A DNA stretch of 64,000 bases, taken from Thetidibacter halocola (GTDB taxonomy: Bacteria > Pseudomonadota > Alphaproteobacteria > Rhodobacterales > Rhodobacteraceae). Under the pieces are notes generated by a model. It worked only from the letters and a program-made list of their open reading frames with translations. It was not told where the DNA came from and did not search any database. The translations under genes and the position numbers were made by a program. The stretch lies in assembly GCF_018224955.1 (NCBI RefSeq), contig NZ_JAGTUU010000006.1, positions 186,001 through 250,000 on the forward strand, given 5' to 3'. Shown in pieces: positions 29,609 through 38,512 of the stretch (its first letter is position 1; every line of letters starts with the position of its first letter).

Positions 29609-31434
29609 CCGACACGATCAAGCTCACGGCGGCGCAGGCCATGGTGAAGTGGCTTTCGGTCCAGATGACAGAAGACGGCGACCGCTTTATCGAGGGGGCC
29701 TGGGCGATCTTCGATCACGGCAACGTTGCCGGGATCGGCGAGGCGCTGTACCGCTACCGCGATGACTTGCCGACATCGCGTGGCCAGAACGAACAGACCA
29801 TGGCCCACGCCGCCATCGCCTATGCCAAGACCATGAAGCGCCGCAAGGCGATGGCCGTGACATCCTCCATCGGGCCGGGTGCGACCAACATGGTCACGAC
29901 CTGCGCGCTGGCGCACGTCAACCGGCTTCCGGTCCTGCTGGTTCCCGGCGATGTCTTTGCCAACCGACATCCAGACCCGGTGTTGCAGCAGATCGAGGAT
30001 TTCGACGATGGCACGGTCAGCGCGAACGACTGCTTCAAGCCGGTCGCGCGGTACTTCGACCGGATCTCGCGCCCGGAACACCTGTTGACCTGCCTGCCGC
30101 GTGCGATGGCGGTGATGACCGATCCGCAGAATTGCGGCCCCGTGGTTCTGGCGTTCTGTCAGGACGTTCAGGCCGAGTCCCACGACTACCCAACGGCGTT
30201 CTTTGAACCGCGCACATGGCGCATCCGCCGTCCCGAACCCGACCCGCGCGAGGTCGCCGACGTGACGAAGATGATCGCCGGCGCGGAACGACCGGTGATC
30301 GTGGCGGGCGGCGGCGTGCTTAATTCAGGGGCCGAGGAAACGCTCAGGCGCTTCGCGGAAAGGCACAATATCCCCGTGCTCGAAACCCAGGCCGGCAAGG
30401 GCGGGATCGCCGCAAGCAACCCCCTCAACTTCGGCTCGCCCGGCGTGACCGGGTCGGGCTGCGGCAACGAACTGGCGTCCCAGGCTGATCTTGTGATCGG
30501 CGTCGGCACGCGGTTCCAGGACTTCACCACCGGGTCGTGGACGGTTTTCGGCAAGGCGGGCCGGAGGCTGGTGTCGGTCAACCTGCACCCCTACGACGCG
30601 GGCAAGCACCTGGCGACGCCGCTGGTAGGCGATGCCAAGGTCTCACTCGAGAAACTCACGGCCGCCTTGGGCGATCTGCGCTTCGATGCGCACGATCCCG
30701 CGACGCGCGAGGCGTGGATCGCAGAGGTCGGTCGCGTAACGGCCGCGCCCGAGCCCGACAGCAAGGCGCTGCCGACGGATGCGCAGGTGATCGGCGCGGT
30801 GCAACGCGTCGCCGAAGATAACTCCGTAGCGATGTGTGCCGCCGGGACGATGCCCGGTGCGTTGCAAGTCCTCTGGCAGGCGGCGCAGGGCGGATACCAT
30901 ATGGAATATGGCTATTCCTGCATGGGCTACGAGGTTGCCGGAGCGATGGGCATCAAGCTCGCCGCGCCGGAGAAAGAGGTCATCTGCTTCGTCGGTGACG
31001 GCTCCTACATGATGGCCAATTCCGAGCTTGCCACGGCTGCGGCCCGCAAGGCGCCCTTCACCGTCGTGCTGACCGACAATTCGGGCTATGGCTGCATCAA
31101 CCGGCTGCAGATCGAATGCGGCGGGGCCGAGTTCGACAACATGTACAAGGACAGCGACGTCTGGCCTGAAATCGACTTCGTCGCACATGCTGCCGCGATG
31201 GGCGCGCATGCGGAAAAGGCGGCCGATATCGCCGATCTGGGGCGCAAGATCGTCGAGGCCCGCAGTCGTGACGTGCCCTCGGTCATCCTGATCGAAACCG
31301 ACGCCGTGCCCGGCCTCGACAGCGGCGGACACTGGTGGGATGTCGCAGTGCCACAGATCGGCGGCCCCGCCCGTCTCGAAGAAGCGCGCGGCCGCTACAA
31401 TGCCAACGCGGCGTTGCAGAAGACCTTCAACTGA
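29605..31434 (+). CDS. iolD: 3D-(3,5/4)-trihydroxycyclohexane-1,2-dione hydrolase
   Basis: ThDP-dependent ring-opening enzyme of myo-inositol catabolism, 609 aa. It has the acetohydroxyacid-synthase-like three-domain layout. The N-terminal part carries SSIGPGATNMVT. The ThDP-binding motif is GDGSYMMANSELATAAARKA near residue 465. It starts inside the end of iolC. The gene is intact and is the strongest pathway marker in the operon. Confidence 0.94.
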   Translation: MTDTIKLTAAQAMVKWLSVQMTEDGDRFIEGAWAIFDHGNVAGIGEALYRYRDDLPTSRGQNEQTMAHAAIAYAKTMKRRKAMAVTSSIGPGATNMVTTCALAHVNRLPVLLVPGDVFANRHPDPVLQQIEDFDDGTVSANDCFKPVARYFDRISRPEHLLTCLPRAMAVMTDPQNCGPVVLAFCQDVQAESHDYPTAFFEPRTWRIRRPEPDPREVADVTKMIAGAERPVIVAGGGVLNSGAEETLRRFAERHNIPVLETQAGKGGIAASNPLNFGSPGVTGSGCGNELASQADLVIGVGTRFQDFTTGSWTVFGKAGRRLVSVNLHPYDAGKHLATPLVGDAKVSLEKLTAALGDLRFDAHDPATREAWIAEVGRVTAAPEPDSKALPTDAQVIGAVQRVAEDNSVAMCAAGTMPGALQVLWQAAQGGYHMEYGYSCMGYEVAGAMGIKLAAPEKEVICFVGDGSYMMANSELATAAARKAPFTVVLTDNSGYGCINRLQIECGGAEFDNMYKDSDVWPEIDFVAHAAAMGAHAEKAADIADLGRKIVEARSRDVPSVILIETDAVPGLDSGGHWWDVAVPQIGGPARLEEARGRYNANAALQKTFN

Positions 31435-31458
31435 GGCCACGGAAAAGGGAGAGAGGAA

Positions 31459-32265
31459 ATGGCGGAGTTGTTGCGCAAGCCATTCGGGAGCCATGGCAAG
31501 GTCCACGAGATCACGCCCCAATCGGCGGGTTGGCGCCATGTCGGCTTTTCCCTCTACCGCCTGCGGGCAGGGGACAGCGTGACCGAGGCGACGGGTGACC
31601 GCGAGGTCATCCTCGTCATGGTCGAAGGAAAGGCCGGCATTCACGGCGCTGGACAGGACTGGGGCGTGCTCGGTGAGCGGATGAATGTCTTTGAGAAGAC
31701 GCCGCCGCATTGCCTCTGCCTGCCCAACGGCAGCGACTGGCAGGCGCGCGCGGACACCGATTGCGTGATCGCCGTATGCTCCGCACCCGGACGGGGCGGG
31801 CATGGGGCGCGGCGCATCGGTCCCGAGGGCATTACCCTGACCGAGCGCGGCAGAGGCACGAACACACGGCACATCAACAACATCGCCATGGAGACCGAGG
31901 ATTGTTGCGACCCGCTGCTGGTCACCGAGGTCTTTACCCCCGCCGGCCATTGGTCGTCCTATCCCAGCCACCGCCATTACGAGGACGATTATCCCCGCAT
32001 CACCTATCTTGAAGAGACGTATAACCACCGGCTGAACCCCGCCTCGGGCTTTGGCATCCAGCGCGTCTACACCGACGACCGGATGCTGGACAAAACGATG
32101 GCCGTTTCCGATGGCGACGTGGTTCTCGTTCCGCGCGGGCATCATCCTTGCAGCGCGCCTTACGGGTTCGAGATGTACTATCTGAACGTCATGGCAGGGC
32201 CACTGCGCAAATGGCGCTTCATGCCCGCGCCAGAGGTCGAGTGGATAATGGAGCGGGATGCATGA
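31459..32265 (+). CDS. iolB: 5-deoxy-glucuronate isomerase
   Basis: 268-aa bicupin enzyme of the KduI/IolB family that isomerises 5-deoxy-D-glucuronate to 2-deoxy-5-keto-D-gluconate. Typical motifs are HFDNIAM-like HINNIAMET, GHWSSYPSHRHYEDDYPR and DGDVVLVPRGHHPCSAPYG. GGGAGAGG lies before ATG 31459, 24 nt after iolD. It is the last gene of the operon. iolE and iolA, needed for the complete pathway, are not in the window. Confidence 0.93.
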   Translation: MAELLRKPFGSHGKVHEITPQSAGWRHVGFSLYRLRAGDSVTEATGDREVILVMVEGKAGIHGAGQDWGVLGERMNVFEKTPPHCLCLPNGSDWQARADTDCVIAVCSAPGRGGHGARRIGPEGITLTERGRGTNTRHINNIAMETEDCCDPLLVTEVFTPAGHWSSYPSHRHYEDDYPRITYLEETYNHRLNPASGFGIQRVYTDDRMLDKTMAVSDGDVVLVPRGHHPCSAPYGFEMYYLNVMAGPLRKWRFMPAPEVEWIMERDA

Positions 32266-32621
32266 CGCTCGGCCGAAGCGTTTCCTGGTTGCCAATACCG
32301 GGTTGTGGTTATTGAGAATTCGTTGCTGCCCAACTCTCGAATTCCCTGCCTCACCCGGGCGCTCTTCATGTCCATGGCAAGCGCGCCCTGCGCTTCGGAT
32401 GTCGCCAACTCGCACAACGTCGGCTGTGACCTGTATTGCGAGGCCTCACACCGCCCGGGGCCAAGTGCTTCTTGCAAAGGACCGTCTGATCTGCGGCTTC
32501 GGTTTCGCCGATTTCCGGCCACGGTCCGTCTGACAAGGGCAGCTTGGGCGGTGACGCCGGCGATTCCTTCGTGCCTCCCGGCTCGAATGCCCGACATCGG
32601 CGTCTGAGGGCAGACTCCGCC
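32266..32621. other. non-coding right flank of the inositol operon
   Basis: 356 nt between iolB and the fumarylacetoacetase-type gene. Short open frames exist on both strands but none resembles a known protein. No terminator with a U-tract, inverted repeat or insertion-sequence remnant was recognised. It marks the return from the accessory block to ordinary chromosome. Confidence 0.5.
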
Positions 32622-33383
32622 TTATGCCATCGTCACCGGCAGATCGCCGATTCCGTCGATGCTCACGACGACCTCATCGCCCGCCTTCACCGGCCGCGCG
32701 CCCAGAGAGGTGCCGCAGGCAATCACGTCACCCGGCATCAGGGTCATGTCGCGCGATAGGCGGGCGACGATCTCTTCGGGGCCGAACACCATGTCGGACG
32801 CCTCGTAGGACTGCCGCTCGCGCCCGTTGACGTTGACCTTCACGACCAGGTCGCGCCAGTCCAGCCCGGTCTGGATCACCGGCCCGATCACGCCGAACCC
32901 GTCATAACCCTTGGACCGCGTCCATTGCGGGAACGACTCGTCCGCCGTCAGGATGTTCAGAGCCGTCAGATCGTTGACGCAGGTATAGCCGAGGATCGCG
33001 TCCGCCGCGTCCTCAACCGGGACATTCTTGCACCGCTTGCCGATCACGATGCCCAACTCGCCCTCGAACAGCACGCGGCCCGCATCCTCGGGGATGACCA
33101 CCGTATCGCCGGGGCCGGACAGCGCCGTGTCGGGCTTCAGGAAATACAGCGGATGCTCGGGCGTGCCCCAGCCGTTCTTTTCCGCCGCCGCCTTGAAGTT
33201 GTTCCACAGGCCGAAAAACTTGCCCGGCACGCAGGGCGGCAGCATCCGCAGCCCCTCCAGCGCCACGGCGTCGCCCGCCGCCTCGTCCGATCCGAGGCCC
33301 GCGCGCGGATGCAGCATCGCCCCCTCGATCACGCCACACAGAACGCGCCCATCGGTCGTCTTGGCTCTTGCCCAGGTTGTCAT
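32622..33383 (-). CDS. fumarylacetoacetate hydrolase family protein
   Basis: 253-aa FAH-fold enzyme. The metal-binding core is FEGELGIVIGKRCKNV and GYTCVNDLTA, followed by WTRSKGYDGFGVIGPV, the usual arrangement of catechol-pathway 2-oxo-hept-3-ene-dioate or acylpyruvate hydrolases. The exact substrate is unknown. The start is at ATG 33383 (MTTWARAKTT), preceded by GGGGAGGATTACC; the longer in-frame extension lacks family similarity. No inositol-related role is evident. Confidence 0.88.
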   Translation of the reverse strand: MTTWARAKTTDGRVLCGVIEGAMLHPRAGLGSDEAAGDAVALEGLRMLPPCVPGKFFGLWNNFKAAAEKNGWGTPEHPLYFLKPDTALSGPGDTVVIPEDAGRVLFEGELGIVIGKRCKNVPVEDAADAILGYTCVNDLTALNILTADESFPQWTRSKGYDGFGVIGPVIQTGLDWRDLVVKVNVNGRERQSYEASDMVFGPEEIVARLSRDMTLMPGDVIACGTSLGARPVKAGDEVVVSIDGIGDLPVTMA

Positions 33384-33449
33384 GGTAATCCTCCCCTTCG
33401 CTCCGCCTCCGGCTTTAGCCAAGCCGGCCGCATCCGTCAAAGCCCGGTT

Positions 33450-34076
33450 TCAGGACGGCAGCCCGATCCGTGCCGCCAGCCGCAACGCGTGGCTCGGATC
33501 CTGCGCCACGGCGGGCATCACCGGGTCATAGGCCGCACGGATCAGCCCGGCGATCTCGGGCCGCAGCACAACGCGCCCATCCTCCAGCTGGCCAAGGGGC
33601 GAACGGTCGGAAAAAGCCGTGTCGGACCACAGCAGGATCGACTGCACCACCTGGCTCAGCGCCAGCGTCTCGGCCGGCACCGCCAACAGGTGTTCGTCGA
33701 TTCGAAGGAACACGAAACAGGCGCGGATCGCACCATTCGCGTCGAAGCGGAAGACGCGATACTGGTTTGCATCCGCCGCTTTCAGCCGCGCCACCAGCGG
33801 CTCAAGCCCCTCGACCAGCCGATCCAGGTCGGGCACGGCCAGCAACTCGTCCCAGTCGCGGAAGAAGAATACCATGGCGTTGACGCCCAGTTCCGGGTCC
33901 GTCTCGGCCATCTGGTGCCCCGCCAGCGCGCAGACCGCTTGATACGCGCCCTTCACAACCGACAGCGTCGCGTCCTCGACGCCAAAGACGATCGGCGCGA
34001 TGGGGCGGCCCCAGCGGGCGCACAGATAGGAACCATCGGAACGGGTGAACAGCGACCGGATCTCGTCAGGGGTCAT
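33450..34076 (-). CDS. conserved hypothetical protein
   Basis: 208-aa soluble protein of unknown function, not recognised. The N-terminus MTPDEIRSLFTRSDGSYLCARWGRPIAPIVFG and an internal VFFFRDWDELLAVPDLDRLVEGLEP-type segment look like a compact alpha/beta domain. No signal peptide, membrane helix or metal motif stands out. It starts 16 nt downstream of the ACR3 gene stop and probably shares its transcript. Confidence 0.75.
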   Translation of the reverse strand: MTPDEIRSLFTRSDGSYLCARWGRPIAPIVFGVEDATLSVVKGAYQAVCALAGHQMAETDPELGVNAMVFFFRDWDELLAVPDLDRLVEGLEPLVARLKAADANQYRVFRFDANGAIRACFVFLRIDEHLLAVPAETLALSQVVQSILLWSDTAFSDRSPLGQLEDGRVVLRPEIAGLIRAAYDPVMPAVAQDPSHALRLAARIGLPS

Positions 34077-34091
34077 GGCAGTCCTCGGCTT

Positions 34092-35099
34092 TCAGGCGAA
34101 GCGCGCGCGGGTGCGGTTGGCAAAGGCGACCAGCGTCAGCATCACCGGCACCTCGACCAGCACACCCACCACCGTGGCCAGCGCCGCGCCGGAATTCAGG
34201 CCGAACAGGCTGATCGCCACCGCGACCGCGAGTTCAAAGAAATTCGATGTGCCGATCAGCGCGCAGGGCGCGGCGATGCGGTGCGGCACCTTCATTGCAT
34301 AGGCCGCCGCATAGGCGATTGCGAAGATGCCGTAGCTTTGCAGCAGGATCGGCACGGCGATCAAGACGATGACCAGTGGCCGGTCCAGGATCACCTGGCC
34401 CTGCAATCCGAACAGGATCACAACCGTCGCGATCAGCCCGACCACCGACCAGGGCTTGACCCGCGCCTTGAAGCTCTCGATCGCCTCGGGTCTGCCTAGC
34501 CTGCGGCGCGTCACCAGCCCCGCGACCAGGGGCAGCGCCACGAACAGCAGCACCGACAGAACCAGCGTCTGCCACGGCACGGCAATATCCGTGACACCCA
34601 GCAGAACCGCGACGATGGGGGCAAAGGCAAAGACCATGATCAGGTCGTTCACCGACACCTGCAGCAGGGTATAGGTCTCGTCGCCGCGCGTCAGTTGCGA
34701 CCAGACGAACACCATCGCCGTGCACGGCGCGGCGCCCAGCAGGATCAGCCCGGCGATGTATTGCTGCGCGTCCTCCGGCGCGATCCAGCGGGCAAAGACG
34801 ACTTCGAAGAACAGAACCGCCAGCGCCGCCATGGTGAAAGGCTTGATGAGCCAGTTCACCACCAGCGTGATCAGCAGCCCGCGCGGCTGCCGGGCGATGT
34901 CGCGCAGACTGCCGGGATCGACACCCACCATCATCGGATAGACCATCGCCCAGATCAGCACGGCGACGACAAGGTTGACGCTGGCCAGTTCGGCCGCCGC
35001 GATCGCCCCGATCAGGCCGGGCGCGACATGGCCCAGCGCGATGCCCGCGGCGATCGCCAGCGCGATCCAGAGCGACAGGTATCTCTCGAAAACGCCCAT
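34092..35099 (-). CDS. arsenite efflux pump, ACR3 family
   Basis: 335-aa polytopic membrane protein with about ten hydrophobic helices. ACR3 hallmarks are [12 protein letters not shown], the conserved Cys126 in [15 protein letters not shown], and [14 protein letters not shown]. It should export arsenite using the membrane potential. No arsR or arsenate reductase gene adjoins it, which is atypical for an ars operon. The neighbour downstream is an unknown protein. Confidence 0.9.
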   Translation of the reverse strand: MGVFERYLSLWIALAIAAGIALGHVAPGLIGAIAAAELASVNLVVAVLIWAMVYPMMVGVDPGSLRDIARQPRGLLITLVVNWLIKPFTMAALAVLFFEVVFARWIAPEDAQQYIAGLILLGAAPCTAMVFVWSQLTRGDETYTLLQVSVNDLIMVFAFAPIVAVLLGVTDIAVPWQTLVLSVLLFVALPLVAGLVTRRRLGRPEAIESFKARVKPWSVVGLIATVVILFGLQGQVILDRPLVIVLIAVPILLQSYGIFAIAYAAAYAMKVPHRIAAPCALIGTSNFFELAVAVAISLFGLNSGAALATVVGVLVEVPVMLTLVAFANRTRARFA

Positions 35100-35172
35100 T
35101 GTCAGCCTCCTGCGTCAGGTGGCTTTTGCGCAATCCGAGGGCCATAGGCAAGCGGACAAGGCAACGCGCCCC

Positions 35173-35233
35173 TTTCTTCTGGCCGGAAACATCCCGGGGG
35201 AGTCGCGCGCCAGCGCAGCGGGGGCAGAGCCCC
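35173..35233 (+). repeat. dispersed intergenic repeat, copy 2
   Basis: TTTCTTCTGGCCGGAAACAT followed by CCCGGGGGAGTCGCGC and the hairpin GGGGC-AGA-GCCCC (35221-35233). The hairpin ends 5 nt from the ruvB stop codon, so in ruvB mRNA it follows the stop directly. Same family and orientation rule as the copies at 26, 49725, 58931 and 59988. Confidence 0.85.
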
Positions 35234-35237
35234 TCTT

Positions 35238-36266
35238 TCAGCCGTCGAACAGATCGCTCTGTCCCGGCGGGCGCGGCGCGGCCAGGCCGAGGTGCGCCCA
35301 GGCCTTGGCCGCCAGCATCCGGCCGCGCGGCGTGCGGCTGATGAGCCCCTGTTGCAGCAGGAAGGGTTCGACGACTTCCTCCAGCGCGTCGCGGCTTTCC
35401 GACAGGGCGGCGGACAGCGTCTCGATCCCCACCGGGCCGCCTGCGTAATTCTCGGCGATCAGCCGCAGATAGCGCCGGTCAGCGCCGTCCAGCCCCAGGT
35501 GATCGACCCCCAGCCGCGTCAGCGCATTGTCGGCCAGCGCCTGCGTCACCACGCCATTGCCCTCGACCAGCGCGAAATCCACCACCCGACGCAACAGCCG
35601 CCCCGCGATCCGGGGCGTCCCGCGCGACCGTTTCGCGATCTCGTGCGCGCCGTCGCCCTCGACCGGCACGCCCAGCTTGCCGGCGTTGGTGACGACGATG
35701 GTCTCCAGTTCCGGCACCGTGTAGAAGTTCAGCCGCGTCGGAATGCCGAACCGGTCGCGCAAGGGCGTCGTCAGAAGGCCCAGCCGTGTCGTGGCGCCGA
35801 CAAGCGTGAAGGGCTGCAACTCGATCCGCACGGTGCGCGCGGCCGGCCCTTCGCCGATCACGAGGTCCAGCTCGAAATCCTCCATCGCAGGATAAAGCAC
35901 CTCTTCGACCACCGCGTTCAGACGGTGGATCTCGTCGATGAACAGCACGTCGTTGCGTTCGAGATTGGTCAGGATCGCCGCCAGGTCGCCGGCCTTGGCC
36001 AGCACCGGGCCGGAGGTCATGCGAAAACCCACGCCCAGTTCACGCGCCATGATCTGCGCCAGCGTCGTCTTGCCCAGGCCCGGCGGGCCAAAGAACAGCG
36101 TGTGGTCCATCGCCTCGGCCCGCTGCCGGGCGCTGTCGATGAAGACCCGCAGGTTCGCCCGCGCCTCGGCCTGGCCGACGAAATCTGCCAGCATCTGCGG
36201 CCGCAGGGCGCGGTCGCGGTCGTCGGGCATCGGCTGGGGGCGCAATGTCGGGTCGGATTCCATCAT
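35238..36266 (-). CDS. ruvB: Holliday junction branch-migration helicase RuvB
   Basis: Hexameric AAA+ motor that drives branch migration with RuvA. The 342-aa product has Walker [10 protein letters not shown] at residues 60-68, Walker [12 protein letters not shown] and sensor 1 LVGATTR. A winged helix forms the C-terminus. The start is at ATG 36266 ([10 protein letters not shown]); 34 nt separate it from the ruvA stop. It is the third gene of a ruvCAB operon. Confidence 0.97.
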   Translation of the reverse strand: MMESDPTLRPQPMPDDRDRALRPQMLADFVGQAEARANLRVFIDSARQRAEAMDHTLFFGPPGLGKTTLAQIMARELGVGFRMTSGPVLAKAGDLAAILTNLERNDVLFIDEIHRLNAVVEEVLYPAMEDFELDLVIGEGPAARTVRIELQPFTLVGATTRLGLLTTPLRDRFGIPTRLNFYTVPELETIVVTNAGKLGVPVEGDGAHEIAKRSRGTPRIAGRLLRRVVDFALVEGNGVVTQALADNALTRLGVDHLGLDGADRRYLRLIAENYAGGPVGIETLSAALSESRDALEEVVEPFLLQQGLISRTPRGRMLAAKAWAHLGLAAPRPPGQSDLFDG

Positions 36267-36300
36267 GTCCTGCCTCCCCTTGGGCGGGGTTCCACCCCGC

Positions 36301-36972
36301 CTACCCATTTGGTGCCAGCAGGCGCAAGGCCGCGCGGATCAGATCGGCCGTCGCCGCCTCGGGGGCCTCGCCGGCTGCCTGCGCCACGGCGCCCGCCGCC
36401 TCGCCCGGGCTGTAGCCAAGGTTGGTCAGCGCCGACAACGCCTCGGCCTGCGCCGAGGCAGCCTGCGGCGCGGGGGCGGCACGTGGGCGCGGCGCGGGTT
36501 CGATCACGGCGGCATTACTCTCGTCCACGCAGGAGACGGCAGGCCGGGCCGACTGGCCCATCGCCATGACCGCGGGCGCCTTGTCCTTCAATTCGTTCAC
36601 AACGCGTTGCGCGGTCTTTGGGCCGATCCCCTTGGCGGCCTTCACGGAATTCCAGTCACCCAGCGCGATGGCCCGGCTGACCCCGTCCGCGCCCAGCGTG
36701 CCGAGGATCGCCAGCGAGGCCTTGGCCCCCACGCCCTGAACGCTCATCAGCAGGCGATGCCACTCCTTTTCCACGAGCGTGGTGAAGCCGAACAACTGCA
36801 ACAGGTCCTCGCGCACCATGAGGTCGGTCCACAAGGCGGTCGCCTCGCCCGGACCCGGCAGCGCGGCCAGCGTCCGGTCAGAGCAGAACACGACATAGCC
36901 CACGCCGCGCACGTCGATCAGGACGTGATCATCGCCCTTGTATTCGACCCGTCCCGCGATGCGCCCGATCAT
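36301..36972 (-). CDS. ruvA: Holliday junction DNA-binding protein RuvA
   Basis: 223-aa tetramerising subunit that holds the four-way junction. It begins [20 protein letters not shown] (OB fold). The helix-hairpin-helix motifs [13 protein letters not shown] and [16 protein letters not shown] follow. A flexible Ala/Pro linker leads to the small RuvB-contacting domain III ([15 protein letters not shown]). It overlaps the end of ruvC by 4 nt (ATGA). Confidence 0.97.
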   Translation of the reverse strand: MIGRIAGRVEYKGDDHVLIDVRGVGYVVFCSDRTLAALPGPGEATALWTDLMVREDLLQLFGFTTLVEKEWHRLLMSVQGVGAKASLAILGTLGADGVSRAIALGDWNSVKAAKGIGPKTAQRVVNELKDKAPAVMAMGQSARPAVSCVDESNAAVIEPAPRPRAAPAPQAASAQAEALSALTNLGYSPGEAAGAVAQAAGEAPEAATADLIRAALRLLAPNG

Positions 36973-37460
36973 GCCACCACCTTCAACCGACGGCCGCCGC
37001 TCTGATGCGCGTGGCAAATGGCGATGGCCAGCGCGTCGGCGGCGTCGGACCCGGCAATCTTGCAGCCGGGAAGCTGCATCAGCACCATGTGCTCGACCTG
37101 CCGCTTGTCCGCATGACCCACGCCGACCACGGTCTTCTTGACCTGGTTGGGGGCATATTCGCCCACCTCCAGCCCGAATTGCGCCGGCACCAGAAGGGCG
37201 ATGGCACGCGCCTGCCCCAGTTTCAGCGTCGCCACCGCGTCCTTGTTCACGAAGGTCTGTTCCACCGCCGCGACATCGGGCGCGTGGCGCTCCACCACTT
37301 CGGACAATTGCCGGTAAAGCGACAGCAGTCGCGTCGCCAGGTCGCCGCCCGACGCCGTCTGGCACAGCCCGTTGGCGACGTGCCTGAGTCGGCTTCCCTC
37401 TGCCTCGATCACCCCCCATCCGAGGGTGCGAAGCCCCGGATCGATGCCCAGAACCCGCAT
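36969..37460 (-). CDS. ruvC: Holliday junction resolvase RuvC
   Basis: 163-aa endonuclease that cuts Holliday junctions symmetrically. The acidic active site is visible as Asp7 (GIDPG), Glu67 (VEQTF) and the C-terminal Asp pair in [10 protein letters not shown]. The start is at ATG 37460 (MRVLGIDPG); an ATG 17 codons upstream adds unconserved residues. It is the first gene of ruvC-ruvA-ruvB. Confidence 0.97.
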   Translation of the reverse strand: MRVLGIDPGLRTLGWGVIEAEGSRLRHVANGLCQTASGGDLATRLLSLYRQLSEVVERHAPDVAAVEQTFVNKDAVATLKLGQARAIALLVPAQFGLEVGEYAPNQVKKTVVGVGHADKRQVEHMVLMQLPGCKIAGSDAADALAIAICHAHQSGGRRLKVVA

Positions 37461-37786
37461 GACCGCCCCTTGTGTTGCTTTTTCGGCACGACTAGCACGA
37501 AACGCGAACATTTGCCAAGGTTAATGCACTGACGGCAGAAGCCGACACCGGATGGTGCAAACGCGACACGGGCGATTTCCAGCGGTCGGAAAGCGGCATC
37601 CCTGAGATCGCGAACGACATCGCGAACCCGTGAATTAACAGCTATTTTACAGTCAGTTAACCGGATCCTGAGCCATGCAGATTCTGCATGGAAGCCTTGC
37701 GGTTCTGCCTACTTGCTGGGCAGTTCGCGAAAGACTAGCTGCACTGCAGAAAAACACGCAGCAGCCTTTCTATCAGGAGATCCGTC
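37461..37786. promoter_or_regulatory. divergent intergenic region, ruvC / DUF1127 gene
   Basis: 326 nt without a gene. Visible elements are a TTAA-N7-TTTA pair at 37635-37649 (CtrA-like with one mismatch), a TTAACC at about 37658, and a perfect palindrome CCATGCAG-ATT-CTGCATGG at 37673-37691. Further CTGCA motifs follow near 37738-37748. AGGAG at 37773 is the Shine-Dalgarno of the DUF1127 gene. The palindrome is a plausible regulator site, identity unknown. Confidence 0.5.
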
Positions 37787-37990
37787 ATGGCCGCTTTCGA
37801 TACGACCCGCCCCCATGCCGCCGTCGGCTCCGCCGGCCGCATCGGTTCCATGTTTGTCACCGGCGTCTCGCTCTTTGCCGGCTGGAACGACGCACGCCAG
37901 ACGCGCAAGGCGCTGGCCGCGCTGACCGACCGCGAACTGGACGATATCGGCCTGACGCGCTCGGACATCGACGACATTTCCCTGCGCTGA
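37787..37990 (+). CDS. DUF1127 (YjiS-like) small protein
   Basis: 67-aa protein with the C-terminal DUF1127 signature RKALAALTDRELDDIGLTRSDI. Short, basic-to-acidic proteins of this family in Rhodobacter and relatives bind RNA or affect phosphate and stress physiology. Which role applies here is unknown. CAGGAG precedes ATG 37787, and a strong hairpin terminator follows 24 nt after the stop. It appears monocistronic. Confidence 0.88.
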   Translation: MAAFDTTRPHAAVGSAGRIGSMFVTGVSLFAGWNDARQTRKALAALTDRELDDIGLTRSDIDDISLR

Positions 37991-38013
37991 AGCATCGCGC
38001 GGGACCGCAAGAA

Positions 38014-38045
38014 AAAGTCCGCTCCGGGCAACCGGAGCGGACTTT
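38014..38045. terminator. perfect 14-bp bidirectional intrinsic terminator
   Basis: AAAGTCCGCTCCGG pairs perfectly with CCGGAGCGGACTTT around a GCAA tetraloop. A runs precede the stem and T runs follow it, so either transcript would end in U. It sits between the DUF1127 gene (+) and the convergent hypothetical gene ending at 38064 (-). Confidence 0.93.
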
Positions 38046-38063
38046 CCGTTTGAACGGAAAACC

Positions 38064-38408
38064 CTACGTGAGAAGCGGAGAGAGGTAGCCCGCCAGCAAC
38101 GCGCTGAGGGGGTCGATCTGCATGAACCACGCGCCAACCTGTTCGCCGGTCGAGCCGGATTTCAGTTGCGTGACATGCAGGCTGTATTGTTCAGGGCCCA
38201 GGCCTGCCAGCAGCAGGATCTTGAAACCGATAAAGCCCGCCACCAGCATCACCAGCAGGCGCAGGACGCGTCCGCCGGTCTTGCTGTCGGGCGTCTGGAC
38301 AATCAGGCCGTTTTGATCGATTCCGGTTACATAGCCGCGGGCCATGCGTTCATGCTTGCGCCGCAGGTTCTGCTGACGCTTGCGAAAATCGCGCAACGTG
38401 TCTTCCAT
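38064..38408 (-). CDS. hypothetical protein with one membrane helix
   Basis: 114-aa protein, not recognised. The basic N-terminus MEDTLRDFRKRQQNLRRKHERMARGY looks helical. It is followed by a small domain (GYVTGIDQNGLIVQTPD), then a hydrophobic segment (LLVMLVAGFIGFKILLLAGL) and a short outer part with periodic polar residues. The start is at ATG 38408; the longer frame upstream lacks a ribosome site. Confidence 0.7.
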   Translation of the reverse strand: MEDTLRDFRKRQQNLRRKHERMARGYVTGIDQNGLIVQTPDSKTGGRVLRLLVMLVAGFIGFKILLLAGLGPEQYSLHVTQLKSGSTGEQVGAWFMQIDPLSALLAGYLSPLLT

Positions 38409-38512
38409 GACAGCCTCGAAACACCGGCCCCCACCGGATAAGGCAGTAATGGCGAAGAAATGCGGCAATTTTGGGGCAAATCACCGCTTTTTTGGCGAAA
38501 ACAGGTCCGTTT

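Noticed and set aside
37787-38045. CcsR-type small RNA cluster downstream of the DUF1127 gene
   Set aside because: The terminator follows the gene at once and no repeated CCUCCUCCC stem-loops are present.
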